DNA of 64,000 nucleotides from Desmospora profundinema (GCF_031454155.1 NZ_JAVDQG010000008.1:1-64000); one strand, 5' to 3'; positions 41,095-51,939 are shown, counted from the first letter of the stretch. Notes: generated from the letters alone by a model not told the origin. Numbers and translations are program-made.

Positions 41095-42411
41095 GTGACG
41101 GTGATGAAGTTCTGGCTTCGCTTGAGACAAAATTTTTGGTTCATACCGGTTCTGTTCAGCGCGATCGCGTTGTATGGCGCATACATCACGGTGGAATTGG
41201 ATCGGACATTAACGTTGCAGCAGAAAAAAATCTGGTTTTTTCGGGCTTTGCTCACGGACGTCGATTTGGCAAAGATCATATTAAGCTCCCTTGCCGTCGC
41301 CATCTTCACCATGATCACCATCACCTTTTCATCGATCATGGTCGTTTTGACTACCTATACCTCTCAATATTCACCCCGTACGCTCCAAAACTTTATCTCG
41401 GACAAGATCACACAGCGAGTACTGGGGGTGTTTGTGGCCGGTTTCATTTACATCCTGTTTATCCTGCTTTTTTTAAACCAAGCCAAGCCGAAAAGCTTAT
41501 TGATCACTCCCACCTTTGCGGTCAATGTCGCGGTTGCCTGTCTCGCTTTTTTTGTTTATTTCATCCATCATGTGGCCACTTGGATCCAGGTGAACAACTT
41601 AATCAGCCAAGTGACGGAACGGACGCTCAGCAGTATCGCCTCCCATTTTGAAACCGTGTTGGGGAAGGAAATGCCCCCGGAAAATGCCGATCTCTCGCAC
41701 ATCGCAGACCTTCAATCGGTTGTCGCCCGGGACTCGGGGTATATTCAATATATCGATGTGGCGGGTTTAATCTCCATCGCGGCAAGGGATGACGTCATGA
41801 TCTCGATGGAACGATCGGTAGGGGATTTTGTCACCAAAGGTGGACAGATTTTCTCTTATCGAAGGGGCTCCGAAAAAGAGATCCGCATCCAGGAGTATCT
41901 GGACTTGATTGTGTTGGGAAACGAGCGAACCACAGTGCAAGATATTGAATTCGGACTGCAACAACTGGTGGAAATCGCCCTTCGCGCGGTATCTCCGGGA
42001 ATTAATGACCCACACACCGCCCTGAACTGCATCAACCGCATCGGCACCATTTTGACCACGCTGAGTGGTTATTCGATCGTCCGGCCCTACCATTATGACG
42101 ACAACGGTCAATTACGGCTGATTCTCCGATTTGAGCACTTTTCCTATTATCTATATAAAAGCTTTTACCAGATCAGACATTATGCCTCCGGTGATCTCTC
42201 TGTCATGGAAGGAATCATTACCACTCTGCAGATGATCGCTGAGGCGGGTTCCCCGGACATCAAAGAAACGATCTGGGATTTCAGCCGCTATATTACCGAC
42301 GGAATCGATCCCTCGGAGTTGATGGACTGGGATAAATATTATCTGAACAAAAGGCTTTGGAATCTGGCTGTGACCACTGGATTCGAATCCGCTTATCGAC
42401 CCTTTGAGTAG
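41095..42411 (+). CDS. DUF2254 membrane protein
   Basis: A 438-residue protein, GTG 41095 or ATG 41104, with four membrane helices in the first 170 residues (FWFIPVLFSAIALYGAYITVEL; LAKIILSSLAVAIFTMITITFSSIMVVLTTYTSQYSPRTLQNFI; VLGVFVAGFIYILFILLFLN; FAVNVAVACLAFFVYFIHHVATWIQV). A cytosolic C-terminal half has the conserved SPGINDPHTALNCINRIG. These are hallmarks of DUF2254, a widespread family without a settled function. SQYSPRTLQNFISD is the best-conserved membrane-side loop. It is monocistronic. Confidence 0.92.
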   Translation: MTVMKFWLRLRQNFWFIPVLFSAIALYGAYITVELDRTLTLQQKKIWFFRALLTDVDLAKIILSSLAVAIFTMITITFSSIMVVLTTYTSQYSPRTLQNFISDKITQRVLGVFVAGFIYILFILLFLNQAKPKSLLITPTFAVNVAVACLAFFVYFIHHVATWIQVNNLISQVTERTLSSIASHFETVLGKEMPPENADLSHIADLQSVVARDSGYIQYIDVAGLISIAARDDVMISMERSVGDFVTKGGQIFSYRRGSEKEIRIQEYLDLIVLGNERTTVQDIEFGLQQLVEIALRAVSPGINDPHTALNCINRIGTILTTLSGYSIVRPYHYDDNGQLRLILRFEHFSYYLYKSFYQIRHYASGDLSVMEGIITTLQMIAEAGSPDIKETIWDFSRYITDGIDPSELMDWDKYYLNKRLWNLAVTTGFESAYRPFE

Positions 42412-42455
42412 TCATCACCCTGGGTTGTCTTTTTTGGATTCCAGTTTGTTAGGGT

Positions 42456-42945
42456 GGGGGATTGGTGCTGGAGGAGTGGGAAGCGGGGGTGTTACGCGTG
42501 TTGGCGGTCACCCCGCTCTCCCGGCGGGAATACCTGATCGGCCGACTGGTGTTACCGGCGACGGCCTCTACGGTTTTGGTCATCCTGGCAGCGCCGATGA
42601 CCGGATGGGTGACGGTGGAGCCGCTTCGTCTGATCCTGACTGCTCTCTTGACCTCCCTTTCCGCTCCTTACCCTGGGCTTAGCGGTTATCGCCCGGAATC
42701 GGGTGGAAGGTCTGGCTTGGTCCAAAGTCGCCTCCGCCGCCCTGGCCGCTCCTGCAGCCGTCCATTTCCTTGATCCAGCCTGGCAATGGGTGGCGATGCT
42801 GTTGCCGCCGTATTGGGCGGTGCAGGCTTTACTGGCGGAAGGAAGCGGAGTGTTTTGGACGGTGTGGGTGGTGGGAATGTGTGTCCACGTAGCGGGGTTA
42901 ATCGGGTTGATGGCGTGGTGGAGAAAGCAAGAGGGATCCTGGTAA
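42456..42945 (+). pseudogene. ABC-2 type permease remnant
   Basis: The frame LVLEEWEAGVLRVLAVTPLSRREYLIGRLVLPATASTVLVILAAPMTGW is the start of the second half of an ABC-2 type drug or fluoroquinolone-export permease. The E-E-x-E/W-x-x-V-L-x-x-L-x-V-T-P-L segment follows the third helix in this group. Near 42668 one base is out of phase, after which LTLGLAVIARNRVEGLAWSKVASAALAAPAAVHFLDPAWQWVAMLLPPYWAVQALL continues to 42945. The N-terminal third is missing and no ATPase gene is nearby. An inactive remnant. Confidence 0.75.
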
Positions 42946-43263
42946 ATCGACCGGAAAATATTTTGACCAATCCTCAGGGGTTGGTCTATTTGTTTGGATA
43001 AGGAAAGAGATTACCGGGAAGCGGTTGTGGAAGAGGCATCCATTCATCCGGGATGGATATCACAAAATCTCCCTCAAAAAAGGATAGTTCCCCATTTCAA
43101 ATCCTTTTACACCCATTAGGATCCAATATTTTATGAATTATATATTAAAAATTTATAATATATAATTCTAATTTAAATATAGCTCCAATATATTAGCATT
43201 TTATTTCCGTATTCGTAACAGTTAAATAGAAATAACATATTTTTTTGGATTATAGGAGGAGTA
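42946..43263. other. AT-rich gap before the WapA gene
   Basis: Includes a hairpin GACCAATCCTCAGGGGTTGGTC at 42964-42985 followed by TATTTGTTTGG (probable terminator) and a very AT-rich stretch at 43110-43250 that likely holds the WapA promoter; several TATAAT-like hexamers make the exact site ambiguous. Confidence 0.5.
42964..42995 (+). terminator. Terminator after the permease remnant
   Basis: GACCAATCC pairs with GGGTTGGTC around a short loop and is followed by TATTTGTTT. Confidence 0.7.
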
Positions 43264-43320
43264 GTGCAAAATATGTCGAATAGAGTATGGGTCACCGTTT
43301 TTTATTATCTTTTTTCTTAA
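43264..43320 (+). CDS. Possible 18-residue leader peptide before WapA
   Basis: A GTG at 43264 with AGGAGGAG a few bases upstream opens VQNMSNRVWVTVFYYLFS and stops at 43318-43320, 15 bases before the WapA start codon. The strong ribosome site is notable because WapA has its own (AAGGAG). It may be a translated leader or a chance ORF. Confidence 0.35.
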   Translation: MQNMSNRVWVTVFYYLFS

Positions 43321-43335
43321 GAAAGGAGACGCAGC

Positions 43336-46300
43336 ATGCATCGATGTTTGAAGCACTTGCGGCGGGGAGCCCTTCTTCTTTTTTTGGGCATCTTCGTCTG
43401 GACCAGCCTTCTGCCCGCACCCGTGTGGGCTGTGGAAGCCGTTCAAACCTGGGCGGCACAAACGGACTCATCTTCTGATCCTGTTCGGGATTCCACCCGG
43501 GGCAGTATTCTGGGGACGGCCTCTCCCCTGGCGGCGATGACCGCAACTCAACCGCAAAAAGAGGAAGACAGTTGGTGGGACCGATTCTGGGGCTTCTTTG
43601 AATCGGAAGAGAAAAAGCAGGAACGCGTCGCCCAGGAACGGGCGGATCAAGTCCTGCCCCGCCATGATGAAACGCCTAAAGGAGAAAAACTTCCCAAGGC
43701 TAAAAAGGAACGGGAACTAACCGATCAACGGACAGAGAATGCCAAATTCTTTGAGCTGTCCGATGGCCGCGTTCAGGCGGAGATCGCTTCCGGACCCGTT
43801 CATTATCGGGATGGCAAAGGAAAGTGGCAAGAGATCGACACTAAGATCAACGCCTCCGACAGCGAGAAAGGGTTCGCCTTTGCTAACCGCAAAAACGCCT
43901 TTCACAGCTATTTCGGCAAAAAACCGGACCAGCTGATGAAATTTAAGTGGGGCCGCTACCACCTCACCATGGGGATGGACGGGGTGAAAGAGAAAACACT
44001 CAAACCCAAGGTGAAAGCGGACACTATCACGTATCCCGGCGTAATGGATCACACCGATCTGGTGTACACCGTCACTTCCAACTCCCTCAAAGAGGAGATC
44101 GTGCTCCATGAGGTGCCGGAGAAAGCCGTCTACACCTTCAGTCTGAAGATGGGCGGAGTGGAAGCGGAAGAGCGCAAGGACGGCTTCATCGCCTTTATCA
44201 GCAAATCCTCCGGCGAAGTCGTCTTTACCATGCCGGCTCCCTTTATGATGGACGATCAGGACGATCCCGAATCACCACACGGCAAGGTGTGGAGCGATAA
44301 AGTGACGCAAAAGGTGGAGAAAAAAGGATCCAATTTCACCATCACCGTCACGGCGGATGAAAAATGGCTGAAGGCGAAGGATCGGAAATATCCGGTCATC
44401 ATCGACCCGACCATCACGATCCAGCCAAACCCGAACCAGAGTCAGCAGACCTATATCCTGACGGGTTCCGGTTCCAACTTCAACCACAATCCGTACATCT
44501 CTGTGGGAACGACCAATTCCCAAGCGGTGCGGGGGTTGTTGAAATTTAACATCCCCGGAATCGAACCCGGCACCCGGATCGATTCGGCGACGCTCTCCCT
44601 CTACTATGACCAGATCCATACCACCAACTCCCAAGATGTCCCCTTGGAAGTACGGGGCATCAAGCAGGATTGGACCGCATCCGAAGTCAACTGGAACGAG
44701 GCCAAATCCGGCGTGGCGTGGACGGAACCCGGCGGGACGATCGATGCCGGAGTGGCCCATAACCGGGAGATCGTGGACAACGAGGATTCCGACAAGGTTT
44801 CCTGGGTGGGAAGCTGGCCGTACTCCAGCAACGTCTCGGGCTACTACGGGTCCAACTACCAGCCCAACGCCAAAGGGAACGGCTCCGACACCTTCACCTG
44901 GAAACCGTTCCTGACCGAGTCCGGCACGTATGAGGTGGATGTCCACTATGCCTCCGCCTTCGACCGGGCCAGCAACGCTCCCTACACCGTCCACCACGCT
45001 GACGGTTCCACCACTAAGCGGGTCGATCAACGAACCGGCGGCGGTGAGTGGCAACCCATTGGCAAATGGAAATTTGACGCTGGCAACACCCATCGCGTCG
45101 TTCTCTCCGACGATGCCGACGGTTATGTGATTGCCGATGCCATCCGCCTCACGAAATACGCAGAAGCCACCAAGAAGAAGAACAGCAATCACGAGTGGCA
45201 CCAATACTCGGTGCAAAATCTCGTCCAACGCTGGGTGGACGATCCGCAATCCAACCACGGGCTCATGGTGAAAGCACAGGATGAATCCACCATGGGACAG
45301 GGCGGCCCCCGTTATATGGCGGGCAAGCGGGATGACGAACACCGCATCCGGCCCAAGCTGGTGATCACTTACGGGGATCCCTCCGTCACCCTGGACGATC
45401 CGAGCAAAGTGTACGGCACCGGGGCGGAACTTCACTGGAGCGAGTACGACGGTGAGGATTTCGCTGAGTATCAGGTGCACCGCAGCATCTGGCAAAACTT
45501 CACCCCGTCGCGGTCCACACTGGTGGCGCCCGTCGGGAAGAAGGGGCAAGTCACCTACACGGATACCACAGCCAGACCGGCCCCCGCAGACCAAAACGGT
45601 CTCTCCGGGGACGCCTATTATTACAAGATTGTCGTGAAGACCAAAGATGGAACGCTGCTGCCTTCCAACGAGATCCTGACCCGCCTGCCCAAGGCTGGCG
45701 TAGTGAAGGAGATCCTGCGCGGAGCCGAAGCGGACACCACTTTGTCCTCTTCTCAACCGAATACCAACCTCAACCGCTTCGGCGCCGACGACAAACCCTG
45801 GCTCCAGGTGGGGCACAGCAACACCTATGGAGCGACCCGTCCCGTCCTGAAGTTTGATCTCACCGGGATTCCCGTAAATACCAACATTCTCCGGGCGGAT
45901 CTCGATCTGTGGGCGTGGCTGGCCAACGGCAACCCCGGTGAGGTGGAAGCCTACGCCCTCACCCGTGGCTTTGTAGAGGAAGAAGCCACCTGGAACGAGG
46001 CCAAGGCGGGCACAGCCTGGTCCAGTGCCGGCGGGGATATGGGTAGCACTCCCTTGGGCAGTCGAACCGGCCTTGGCAACGCCCTGCGCTGGCACAGCTG
46101 GAACACGACCGATGCCGTCCAGGACTGGGTCAACGGCGCGGCAGATAACCACGGCTTCCTGCTGAAGCGGAAAACTGAATCCAACGACGGAAACAATACC
46201 CTTTTCCTTAGCAGCGAAGCCGGCGATGAGCAAAACGCCGGCGGTGAGGACCGCCTGCGTCCGCGGATGGTGATCTACTACACCGACACCCCGGACCAAG

Positions 46301-49300
46301 GCACTTACTACGCGCCGGACACCCCGTCGCGCATGATTCCAGGGGATCGGTACAACATCGAGGTGACGCTGACCAACACGACCCAGTTCACCTGGACAGC
46401 CGGGAGTCATCAGCTGTCCTACCACTGGATGCTGCCGGACGGGACCGATGTAACCACCGGCGGCAATCAGCTCTTCACCGATTTGCCAGATGATGTGGCT
46501 CCCGGGGAGACGGTGACCGTCACCGCCGAGGTCCGCACCCCGATCCAGAGCGACTCCGGCAACAAGCGGGAAGCCTTTGTTCTCCTGTGGGATTTGTATC
46601 ATAGTCCCAGCGGCCTCTGGCTCTCCGAAGGGGAGACCGGCATTCCCACCCTGAGTCAAAACATCATCGTGGAAGACCCCAAGTCCGACCAGCTCGGGTT
46701 GGAGAAGTTTTATCAGTACGTAGGGAAAAACACCGGAGCCGGCTCCACCGTGATGAACAACCTGTATGCCGGCAACACCGTCTTCAGCTACAACCCGATC
46801 CACAACCCGGGTCAAGGCTTGGCCAGCTTTGTGCGCTTCACCTACAACAGCTTGGACACCTCCGATTCGGTATTGGGTTACGGCTGGTCCCTGTCCGCCA
46901 CCAGTCTGATGCGCCTCGGGACCCCTTTGGATCTGCATCCGATTAAGATCGACGAGATCGAGGGACGGGTGCGTTCCGGCAAGATTACCCTGACCGACGG
47001 CGACGGTACCAGTCACGAGTTTGAATACGATTCCGATACCGGTGAATTTAAAACACCGCCTGGGGTTCATCTGTACCTGCAGCTGTATGATGCGGGCGGC
47101 ACCGACCGCAAATGGGTGATGACCCGTCCCGACCGGACCCAGTTCTTCTTTGACGATGTCGGGTTCCTGTCGGCGATTCGGGATAAAAACGGCAACGAGA
47201 TGCTGTTCACCTATGAGGAGCGCCGCTCGCAAAACAAGCCGACCAAATTCCTGCAATACATCACCGACCCAGCGAACCGCCAGTCCCTCACCCTGGAGTA
47301 CTACGCCAAAGGGGACGAGGGTGTCGGTAACAACCCCCATATCATCGACAAGGTGAAATCGATCACGGATATCGCCGGTCGCACCATCACCTTCACCTAT
47401 GATGATAAAGGGCGTCTGGTGGAGTTTGTGGATGGGGATGGCGATGAGGAAGCAAAGACGTTCCAGTTCGCCTACAACACGCAAAACACCAACAAAAACA
47501 CCAAACTGATCCAGATCACCGATCCGAGGGGGAACGATACCCAGCTGGATTACTATGAGCCGGGGGATCCGAATAAATGGAAACTCCAGGCCCTGACCGA
47601 CCGCCTCGACGGTGTGACGCAATTTGACTATGAAGATATCGACGGCTCTCAAGGCTCTGTGATCGAAGCGACGGTGACCGACGCCAAAGAGAGGGAGACC
47701 CTGTATCGCATGAACGGCTTCGGTAACCCCGAGCGGATCACCAACGCCAAGGGGGAGACCACCGAACTCCACTGGGACGCCGACTTTAACGTTGATCGCC
47801 TTAAGGAGCCCAATGGAGCCGTCACCACCTGGACCTATGACGGCAATGGTCTGCCGCTCACCCAGACCGACGCGGAAAACAACGCCCGTCCGGAGTCTGA
47901 GCGGAACTCGATGACGATGGAGTACGAATACTCCCTGAACGGGTACGTGGCGGATCTGGTGAAGAAGACCAGTCCGGAAGGCCGGTCTCACACCTTCGCC
48001 TACGATGCCCAGGGGAACCTGACCACGGTGACGGATCCCAAGGGGTATGAGACCACCTATACCTACCATGGAAAGGGACTCCTGCATGAAGCCACCGACG
48101 CCAACGGCAACCCCACCGTCTACGGGGATCCGGAAGCGGAGAACAACGGCTTTGACCCCAACGGCTATCCGCTGACGATCACCGACGCGCTGGGGAACAC
48201 CACCGAGACCCAATACGGCGACCGGGGAGAAGTGCTGGCCATTACCGATGCCAACGAGAAAACCAGCACCTACACCTACGACATCTTCAACCGGCCGCTG
48301 GAATCCAAAACCCCCAAAGACCAGGATGCGGGTGAATACATGGAGACCCCGGCTCCGGTCTATGACAAAAACGACAACGTCGTCGAAGAGACGGCTCCCA
48401 ACGGCGCCAAACAGACCTACACCTATGACGCCGCCGATCAGCTGACCTCCCAGGTGGCACCGAAGGACACGGCTACCTCGCCGGAGCGGAAAACGACCTT
48501 TGCATATGATCCCGTCGGCAACCTGAAGAAGCAGACGGAACCCTTGGGGAACGCCGGTGATGGCACCACCCACACCACGACATACGCCTATGACGCCATC
48601 GACCAGCTGACCTCCGTCACCAACGCCAAGGAAGAGAAAATCTCCTACGACTACGACAACGTCGGCAACATGGTAAAAGTGACGGAACCGAAAGGGAACC
48701 AAACCGACGCCCCGGACGATTTCACCCATACCTACGAGTATGACCTCAACCACCGGGTGACCAAAGAGATCGACGCCGCGGGACATGCGGTTCAGTACCA
48801 GTACGACGATGACAGCAACCGCACCCAGGTGACTGACAAGGAAGGCACCACCACCACCGTCACCTACGATGAGCGCGGTCTGGTGTCGGAAACGAAAGTG
48901 CCCCATAAAGACGGCGTAGACCGCATCACCCGCTACGAGTACGACAAGGTGGGCAACCAGACCAAGGTGATCACCCCCCGTGGAACCGAATCCGGTGTGG
49001 ATGACGCCTTTACGGAAGAGACGGTGTATGACGAGCTGAACCGGGTGAAGGAAACGATCTTCCCCCATGATCCCTCCAGCTCCGATCCCCGTCATCAGGC
49101 CCAGGAGAAAACCGTCTACACCTACGATGTCGTGGGCAATGTGACCAAAGTGAGCGCCCCGCCCTCGGAAGGGCAGAGCGTGCGCAACGACACCGTCTAC
49201 ACCCACTTTGACAACGGCTGGGTGAAAACCAGCACCGATCCGTGGGATATCCAGGCGTCCTACGACTACAACGAACTGGGCTTGCAGACGAAACGCACCT

Positions 49301-51939
49301 TGACCAGCGCCGGCGGCAGCACCCGCACCATGGGCTGGGCCTACTACCCCGACGGCAAACTGAAAGCCAAGTCGGACGAAGGCATCCCGGAAGACCAACC
49401 GGTGGTGCTGGTGGACAACACGGATACCCAGAACACGGAAAGCGAGGGCAACTGGCCCGCCTCCACCAACGTGAAGGGCTATCACGGGATCAACTACCAG
49501 TACAACTTAAAAGGCACCGGTGAGGATACCTTCACCTGGAACCTCAACATCCCGCAGGACGGAGACTACACCGTCTATGTGAAGTACGCCCGCGGCAATG
49601 ACCGGGCCACCGACGCACCCTACACGGTTCACTACGACGGGGGCGAAGAGACGATCCCGGTCAATCAGAAAGAAAACGGCGGCCAGTGGAACGAACTGGG
49701 CACCTATGCCTTTACAGAAGGCAACGACGCCTCCATCGTCCTGACAGACGAAGCCGACGGCACTGTCATCGCCGATGCGGTCAAGCTCGTGCGGCAGGTG
49801 GAAGGCGAACCCACCCGCAAGAACAAGCAGTTTGAATACACCTATGACGTCAACGGCCACCTCGTCGAAATGACCGATACCAGCGACGAAGCCGCTATTG
49901 ACATCTACCGGGTTTACTACACCGAACTCAACCAGGTGGAAAAGGTAGAAGAGGTGAAAGGAAGCGACACCCAGCGCACCACCACCTTCGCCTATGACGC
50001 CAACGGCAACCCGGTGAAGCGGACCCACGACGGGGAGATTGCTGAATACGCCTACGATGGGCGCAACCTGGTGGAAGAAGTCACCCATAAGGAATCCGCC
50101 GACGACGCCGATCCTAAGGTGACTACCTACACCTACACGCCCAACGGCCAGAAGAAAAAAGAAACCAAAGCCAACGGCAACACCGTGGACTACACCTACT
50201 ATCTGGATGGACTGTTTCAGCATCAGGTGGAGAAGAAATCCAACGGTAACCTGGTGAATGAACACACCCTCACCTACAACGCTAACGGTCACCGGACGAA
50301 GGATGTCCTGAAACTGGTGGACGCCGATGGCAACACGGTAAACAGCACACTCACCTACGAGTATGATCCCCGTGACCGGGTGACGAAGTACGAGAAGACG
50401 GGAGACAATGCCCGTACGGAGACCTATGTCCACGATGCCAATAGCAATGTGGTCGAACAGAACGTGGACGGGACGCAGACAACGTATAGCTACGACCGGA
50501 ACCGATTGTTGTCTGCGACTGTAGATGGGGCGTCGGTCAGCTATAACTATGATCCCTTCGGTCGCTTGGACACTGCTACCAGTCAAGGGAAACAGGTAGA
50601 GAAATACAAGTATGACGGATTCGACCGCATCCGGGAGTATCGCAAACTGGAGGACGACGGATCTACAACGACCACCACGAAATACACCTATGATCCGCTG
50701 GATCGGAAGGTGACCCAGACAGATAAGGTAGGTACCGCCAAAGAAAAAACGACCCACTTTAACTATCTGGGGCTGATGGAAGATGTGATCTCGGAAGAAG
50801 TGGCGGATGAGATCACGAAGTCCTACCAGTACACACCTTGGGGCGAGCGCCTGTCCATGGTGAAACACGGGGAGGATGGTTCGAAAGAGGATTCCTTCTA
50901 CGGCTACAACACTCGTACCGATGTGGAAGTGCTCACGGACGAGAACGGAAATACTCGCGCCACCTATGGTTATACCGCTTACGGCGAAAATGATAGTAAG
51001 GCCTTCACCGGAGTGGACAAGCCGGATCCCAACAATCCGGATCAAGAGATCTATAATCCCTACCGTTACAGCGCAAAGCGCTTTGACCCGGCTACCGGCC
51101 AATATGACATGGGCTTCCGGGATTACGACCCGGGAATCAACCGATTCCTCACCCGTGATATGTACAACGGGGCCCTGGCGGATATGAGCCTGGGCATGGA
51201 TCCCTGGACGATGAACCGGTATGCCTTTACCGGTGGGAACCCGGTCTCCCGCGTGGAATTGGATGGACACGATTCCATCTGTGCACCGCCTCTCAGTTGT
51301 AATCCGGATCACATCCAGGATGCGGAAAAGCGTGAAGCGTATGACAAGGAACGAGAAGCTTTAAGGCAAGAAGCTACTGAAGCCATCGCACCATTCGCTG
51401 ATTTGACTTGGTTGGGAATTTTCGCGGATACGATGTCCCTAATCGGTGGGAAGGATTTTTGGACTGGTGAGTCCAAGCCGCGTTCCGAATCTGCGGCTAA
51501 TCTTGCCATGACCCCGGTCAAACCATTTAAGGCAGTTGGCTCTGTACTTGGGTTTGGGGCGAGAGGGGCTAATAGAACTGATGTTAAGTTTCAGAGATGG
51601 AAAAAAGGCGATGCGATTGATAAGCCATTGCCAGATGGTGGGAATCCTGACTGGGGAACTGTTCAGAGTAGGTATTGGAAAAATCGATGGTTTGAATCAA
51701 AGAATACAGGGGAATTTGAAACGGAAAACTTGAGGCGAATGAAAGAAGGTAATGCCCCACTGGACTTTAATCCGAGAACTGGTAATATGGAGTCAAGGGA
51801 GCTACATCATGTGATTCCACGAAGGCATGGCGGGGATAATTCCCCATTAAATTTGCGTGAATTAACGCCAGATTGGCATGCAGAAGTGGACCCTTATCGT
51901 CATGTGTCGGGAGTTTCAACCACTAGGGGGATACGGTAG
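43336..51939 (+). CDS. wapA: WapA/RHS polymorphic toxin with LHH nuclease tip
   Basis: A 2867-residue secreted protein with AAGGAG and ATG 43336. Order of parts: signal peptide (LRRGALLLFLGIFVWTSLLPAPVWA). Then a DNRLRE beta domain (about 365-690) that is interrupted at about 478-608 by a golvesin-like module (NEDSDKVSWVGSWPYSSNVSGYYGS...DGYVIADAIRLTKY). Then a second DNRLRE domain (about 795-985) and an Ig-like domain (about 995-1110). YD/RHS repeats start near 1130 and hold a second golvesin-like module at about 2025-2155. The RHS core RYSAKRFDPATGQYDMGFRDYDPGINRFLTRDMYNG lies near 2576, then a pre-toxin linker. The last 120 residues are an HNH nuclease of the LHH type (SRELHHVIPRRHGGDNSPLNLRELTPDWHAEVDPYRH). 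It should kill competitors by contact, cutting DNA. Confidence 0.92.
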   Translation: MHRCLKHLRRGALLLFLGIFVWTSLLPAPVWAVEAVQTWAAQTDSSSDPVRDSTRGSILGTASPLAAMTATQPQKEEDSWWDRFWGFFESEEKKQERVAQERADQVLPRHDETPKGEKLPKAKKERELTDQRTENAKFFELSDGRVQAEIASGPVHYRDGKGKWQEIDTKINASDSEKGFAFANRKNAFHSYFGKKPDQLMKFKWGRYHLTMGMDGVKEKTLKPKVKADTITYPGVMDHTDLVYTVTSNSLKEEIVLHEVPEKAVYTFSLKMGGVEAEERKDGFIAFISKSSGEVVFTMPAPFMMDDQDDPESPHGKVWSDKVTQKVEKKGSNFTITVTADEKWLKAKDRKYPVIIDPTITIQPNPNQSQQTYILTGSGSNFNHNPYISVGTTNSQAVRGLLKFNIPGIEPGTRIDSATLSLYYDQIHTTNSQDVPLEVRGIKQDWTASEVNWNEAKSGVAWTEPGGTIDAGVAHNREIVDNEDSDKVSWVGSWPYSSNVSGYYGSNYQPNAKGNGSDTFTWKPFLTESGTYEVDVHYASAFDRASNAPYTVHHADGSTTKRVDQRTGGGEWQPIGKWKFDAGNTHRVVLSDDADGYVIADAIRLTKYAEATKKKNSNHEWHQYSVQNLVQRWVDDPQSNHGLMVKAQDESTMGQGGPRYMAGKRDDEHRIRPKLVITYGDPSVTLDDPSKVYGTGAELHWSEYDGEDFAEYQVHRSIWQNFTPSRSTLVAPVGKKGQVTYTDTTARPAPADQNGLSGDAYYYKIVVKTKDGTLLPSNEILTRLPKAGVVKEILRGAEADTTLSSSQPNTNLNRFGADDKPWLQVGHSNTYGATRPVLKFDLTGIPVNTNILRADLDLWAWLANGNPGEVEAYALTRGFVEEEATWNEAKAGTAWSSAGGDMGSTPLGSRTGLGNALRWHSWNTTDAVQDWVNGAADNHGFLLKRKTESNDGNNTLFLSSEAGDEQNAGGEDRLRPRMVIYYTDTPDQGTYYAPDTPSRMIPGDRYNIEVTLTNTTQFTWTAGSHQLSYHWMLPDGTDVTTGGNQLFTDLPDDVAPGETVTVTAEVRTPIQSDSGNKREAFVLLWDLYHSPSGLWLSEGETGIPTLSQNIIVEDPKSDQLGLEKFYQYVGKNTGAGSTVMNNLYAGNTVFSYNPIHNPGQGLASFVRFTYNSLDTSDSVLGYGWSLSATSLMRLGTPLDLHPIKIDEIEGRVRSGKITLTDGDGTSHEFEYDSDTGEFKTPPGVHLYLQLYDAGGTDRKWVMTRPDRTQFFFDDVGFLSAIRDKNGNEMLFTYEERRSQNKPTKFLQYITDPANRQSLTLEYYAKGDEGVGNNPHIIDKVKSITDIAGRTITFTYDDKGRLVEFVDGDGDEEAKTFQFAYNTQNTNKNTKLIQITDPRGNDTQLDYYEPGDPNKWKLQALTDRLDGVTQFDYEDIDGSQGSVIEATVTDAKERETLYRMNGFGNPERITNAKGETTELHWDADFNVDRLKEPNGAVTTWTYDGNGLPLTQTDAENNARPESERNSMTMEYEYSLNGYVADLVKKTSPEGRSHTFAYDAQGNLTTVTDPKGYETTYTYHGKGLLHEATDANGNPTVYGDPEAENNGFDPNGYPLTITDALGNTTETQYGDRGEVLAITDANEKTSTYTYDIFNRPLESKTPKDQDAGEYMETPAPVYDKNDNVVEETAPNGAKQTYTYDAADQLTSQVAPKDTATSPERKTTFAYDPVGNLKKQTEPLGNAGDGTTHTTTYAYDAIDQLTSVTNAKEEKISYDYDNVGNMVKVTEPKGNQTDAPDDFTHTYEYDLNHRVTKEIDAAGHAVQYQYDDDSNRTQVTDKEGTTTTVTYDERGLVSETKVPHKDGVDRITRYEYDKVGNQTKVITPRGTESGVDDAFTEETVYDELNRVKETIFPHDPSSSDPRHQAQEKTVYTYDVVGNVTKVSAPPSEGQSVRNDTVYTHFDNGWVKTSTDPWDIQASYDYNELGLQTKRTLTSAGGSTRTMGWAYYPDGKLKAKSDEGIPEDQPVVLVDNTDTQNTESEGNWPASTNVKGYHGINYQYNLKGTGEDTFTWNLNIPQDGDYTVYVKYARGNDRATDAPYTVHYDGGEETIPVNQKENGGQWNELGTYAFTEGNDASIVLTDEADGTVIADAVKLVRQVEGEPTRKNKQFEYTYDVNGHLVEMTDTSDEAAIDIYRVYYTELNQVEKVEEVKGSDTQRTTTFAYDANGNPVKRTHDGEIAEYAYDGRNLVEEVTHKESADDADPKVTTYTYTPNGQKKKETKANGNTVDYTYYLDGLFQHQVEKKSNGNLVNEHTLTYNANGHRTKDVLKLVDADGNTVNSTLTYEYDPRDRVTKYEKTGDNARTETYVHDANSNVVEQNVDGTQTTYSYDRNRLLSATVDGASVSYNYDPFGRLDTATSQGKQVEKYKYDGFDRIREYRKLEDDGSTTTTTKYTYDPLDRKVTQTDKVGTAKEKTTHFNYLGLMEDVISEEVADEITKSYQYTPWGERLSMVKHGEDGSKEDSFYGYNTRTDVEVLTDENGNTRATYGYTAYGENDSKAFTGVDKPDPNNPDQEIYNPYRYSAKRFDPATGQYDMGFRDYDPGINRFLTRDMYNGALADMSLGMDPWTMNRYAFTGGNPVSRVELDGHDSICAPPLSCNPDHIQDAEKREAYDKEREALRQEATEAIAPFADLTWLGIFADTMSLIGGKDFWTGESKPRSESAANLAMTPVKPFKAVGSVLGFGARGANRTDVKFQRWKKGDAIDKPLPDGGNPDWGTVQSRYWKNRWFESKNTGEFETENLRRMKEGNAPLDFNPRTGNMESRELHHVIPRRHGGDNSPLNLRELTPDWHAEVDPYRHVSGVSTTRGIR

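Noticed and set aside
40928-41098. A 56-codon frame before the DUF2254 gene (MSKEERYILCLEEQEQEIQT)
   Set aside because: It has no ribosome site and overlaps the next start; protein-like at first sight but without support.
44272-49485. A 1737-codon minus-strand open frame inside wapA
   Set aside because: It is antisense to a coherent WapA protein, has no ribosome site and is rich in Gly/Val/His as expected from a shadow of a GC-rich gene with biased third positions.
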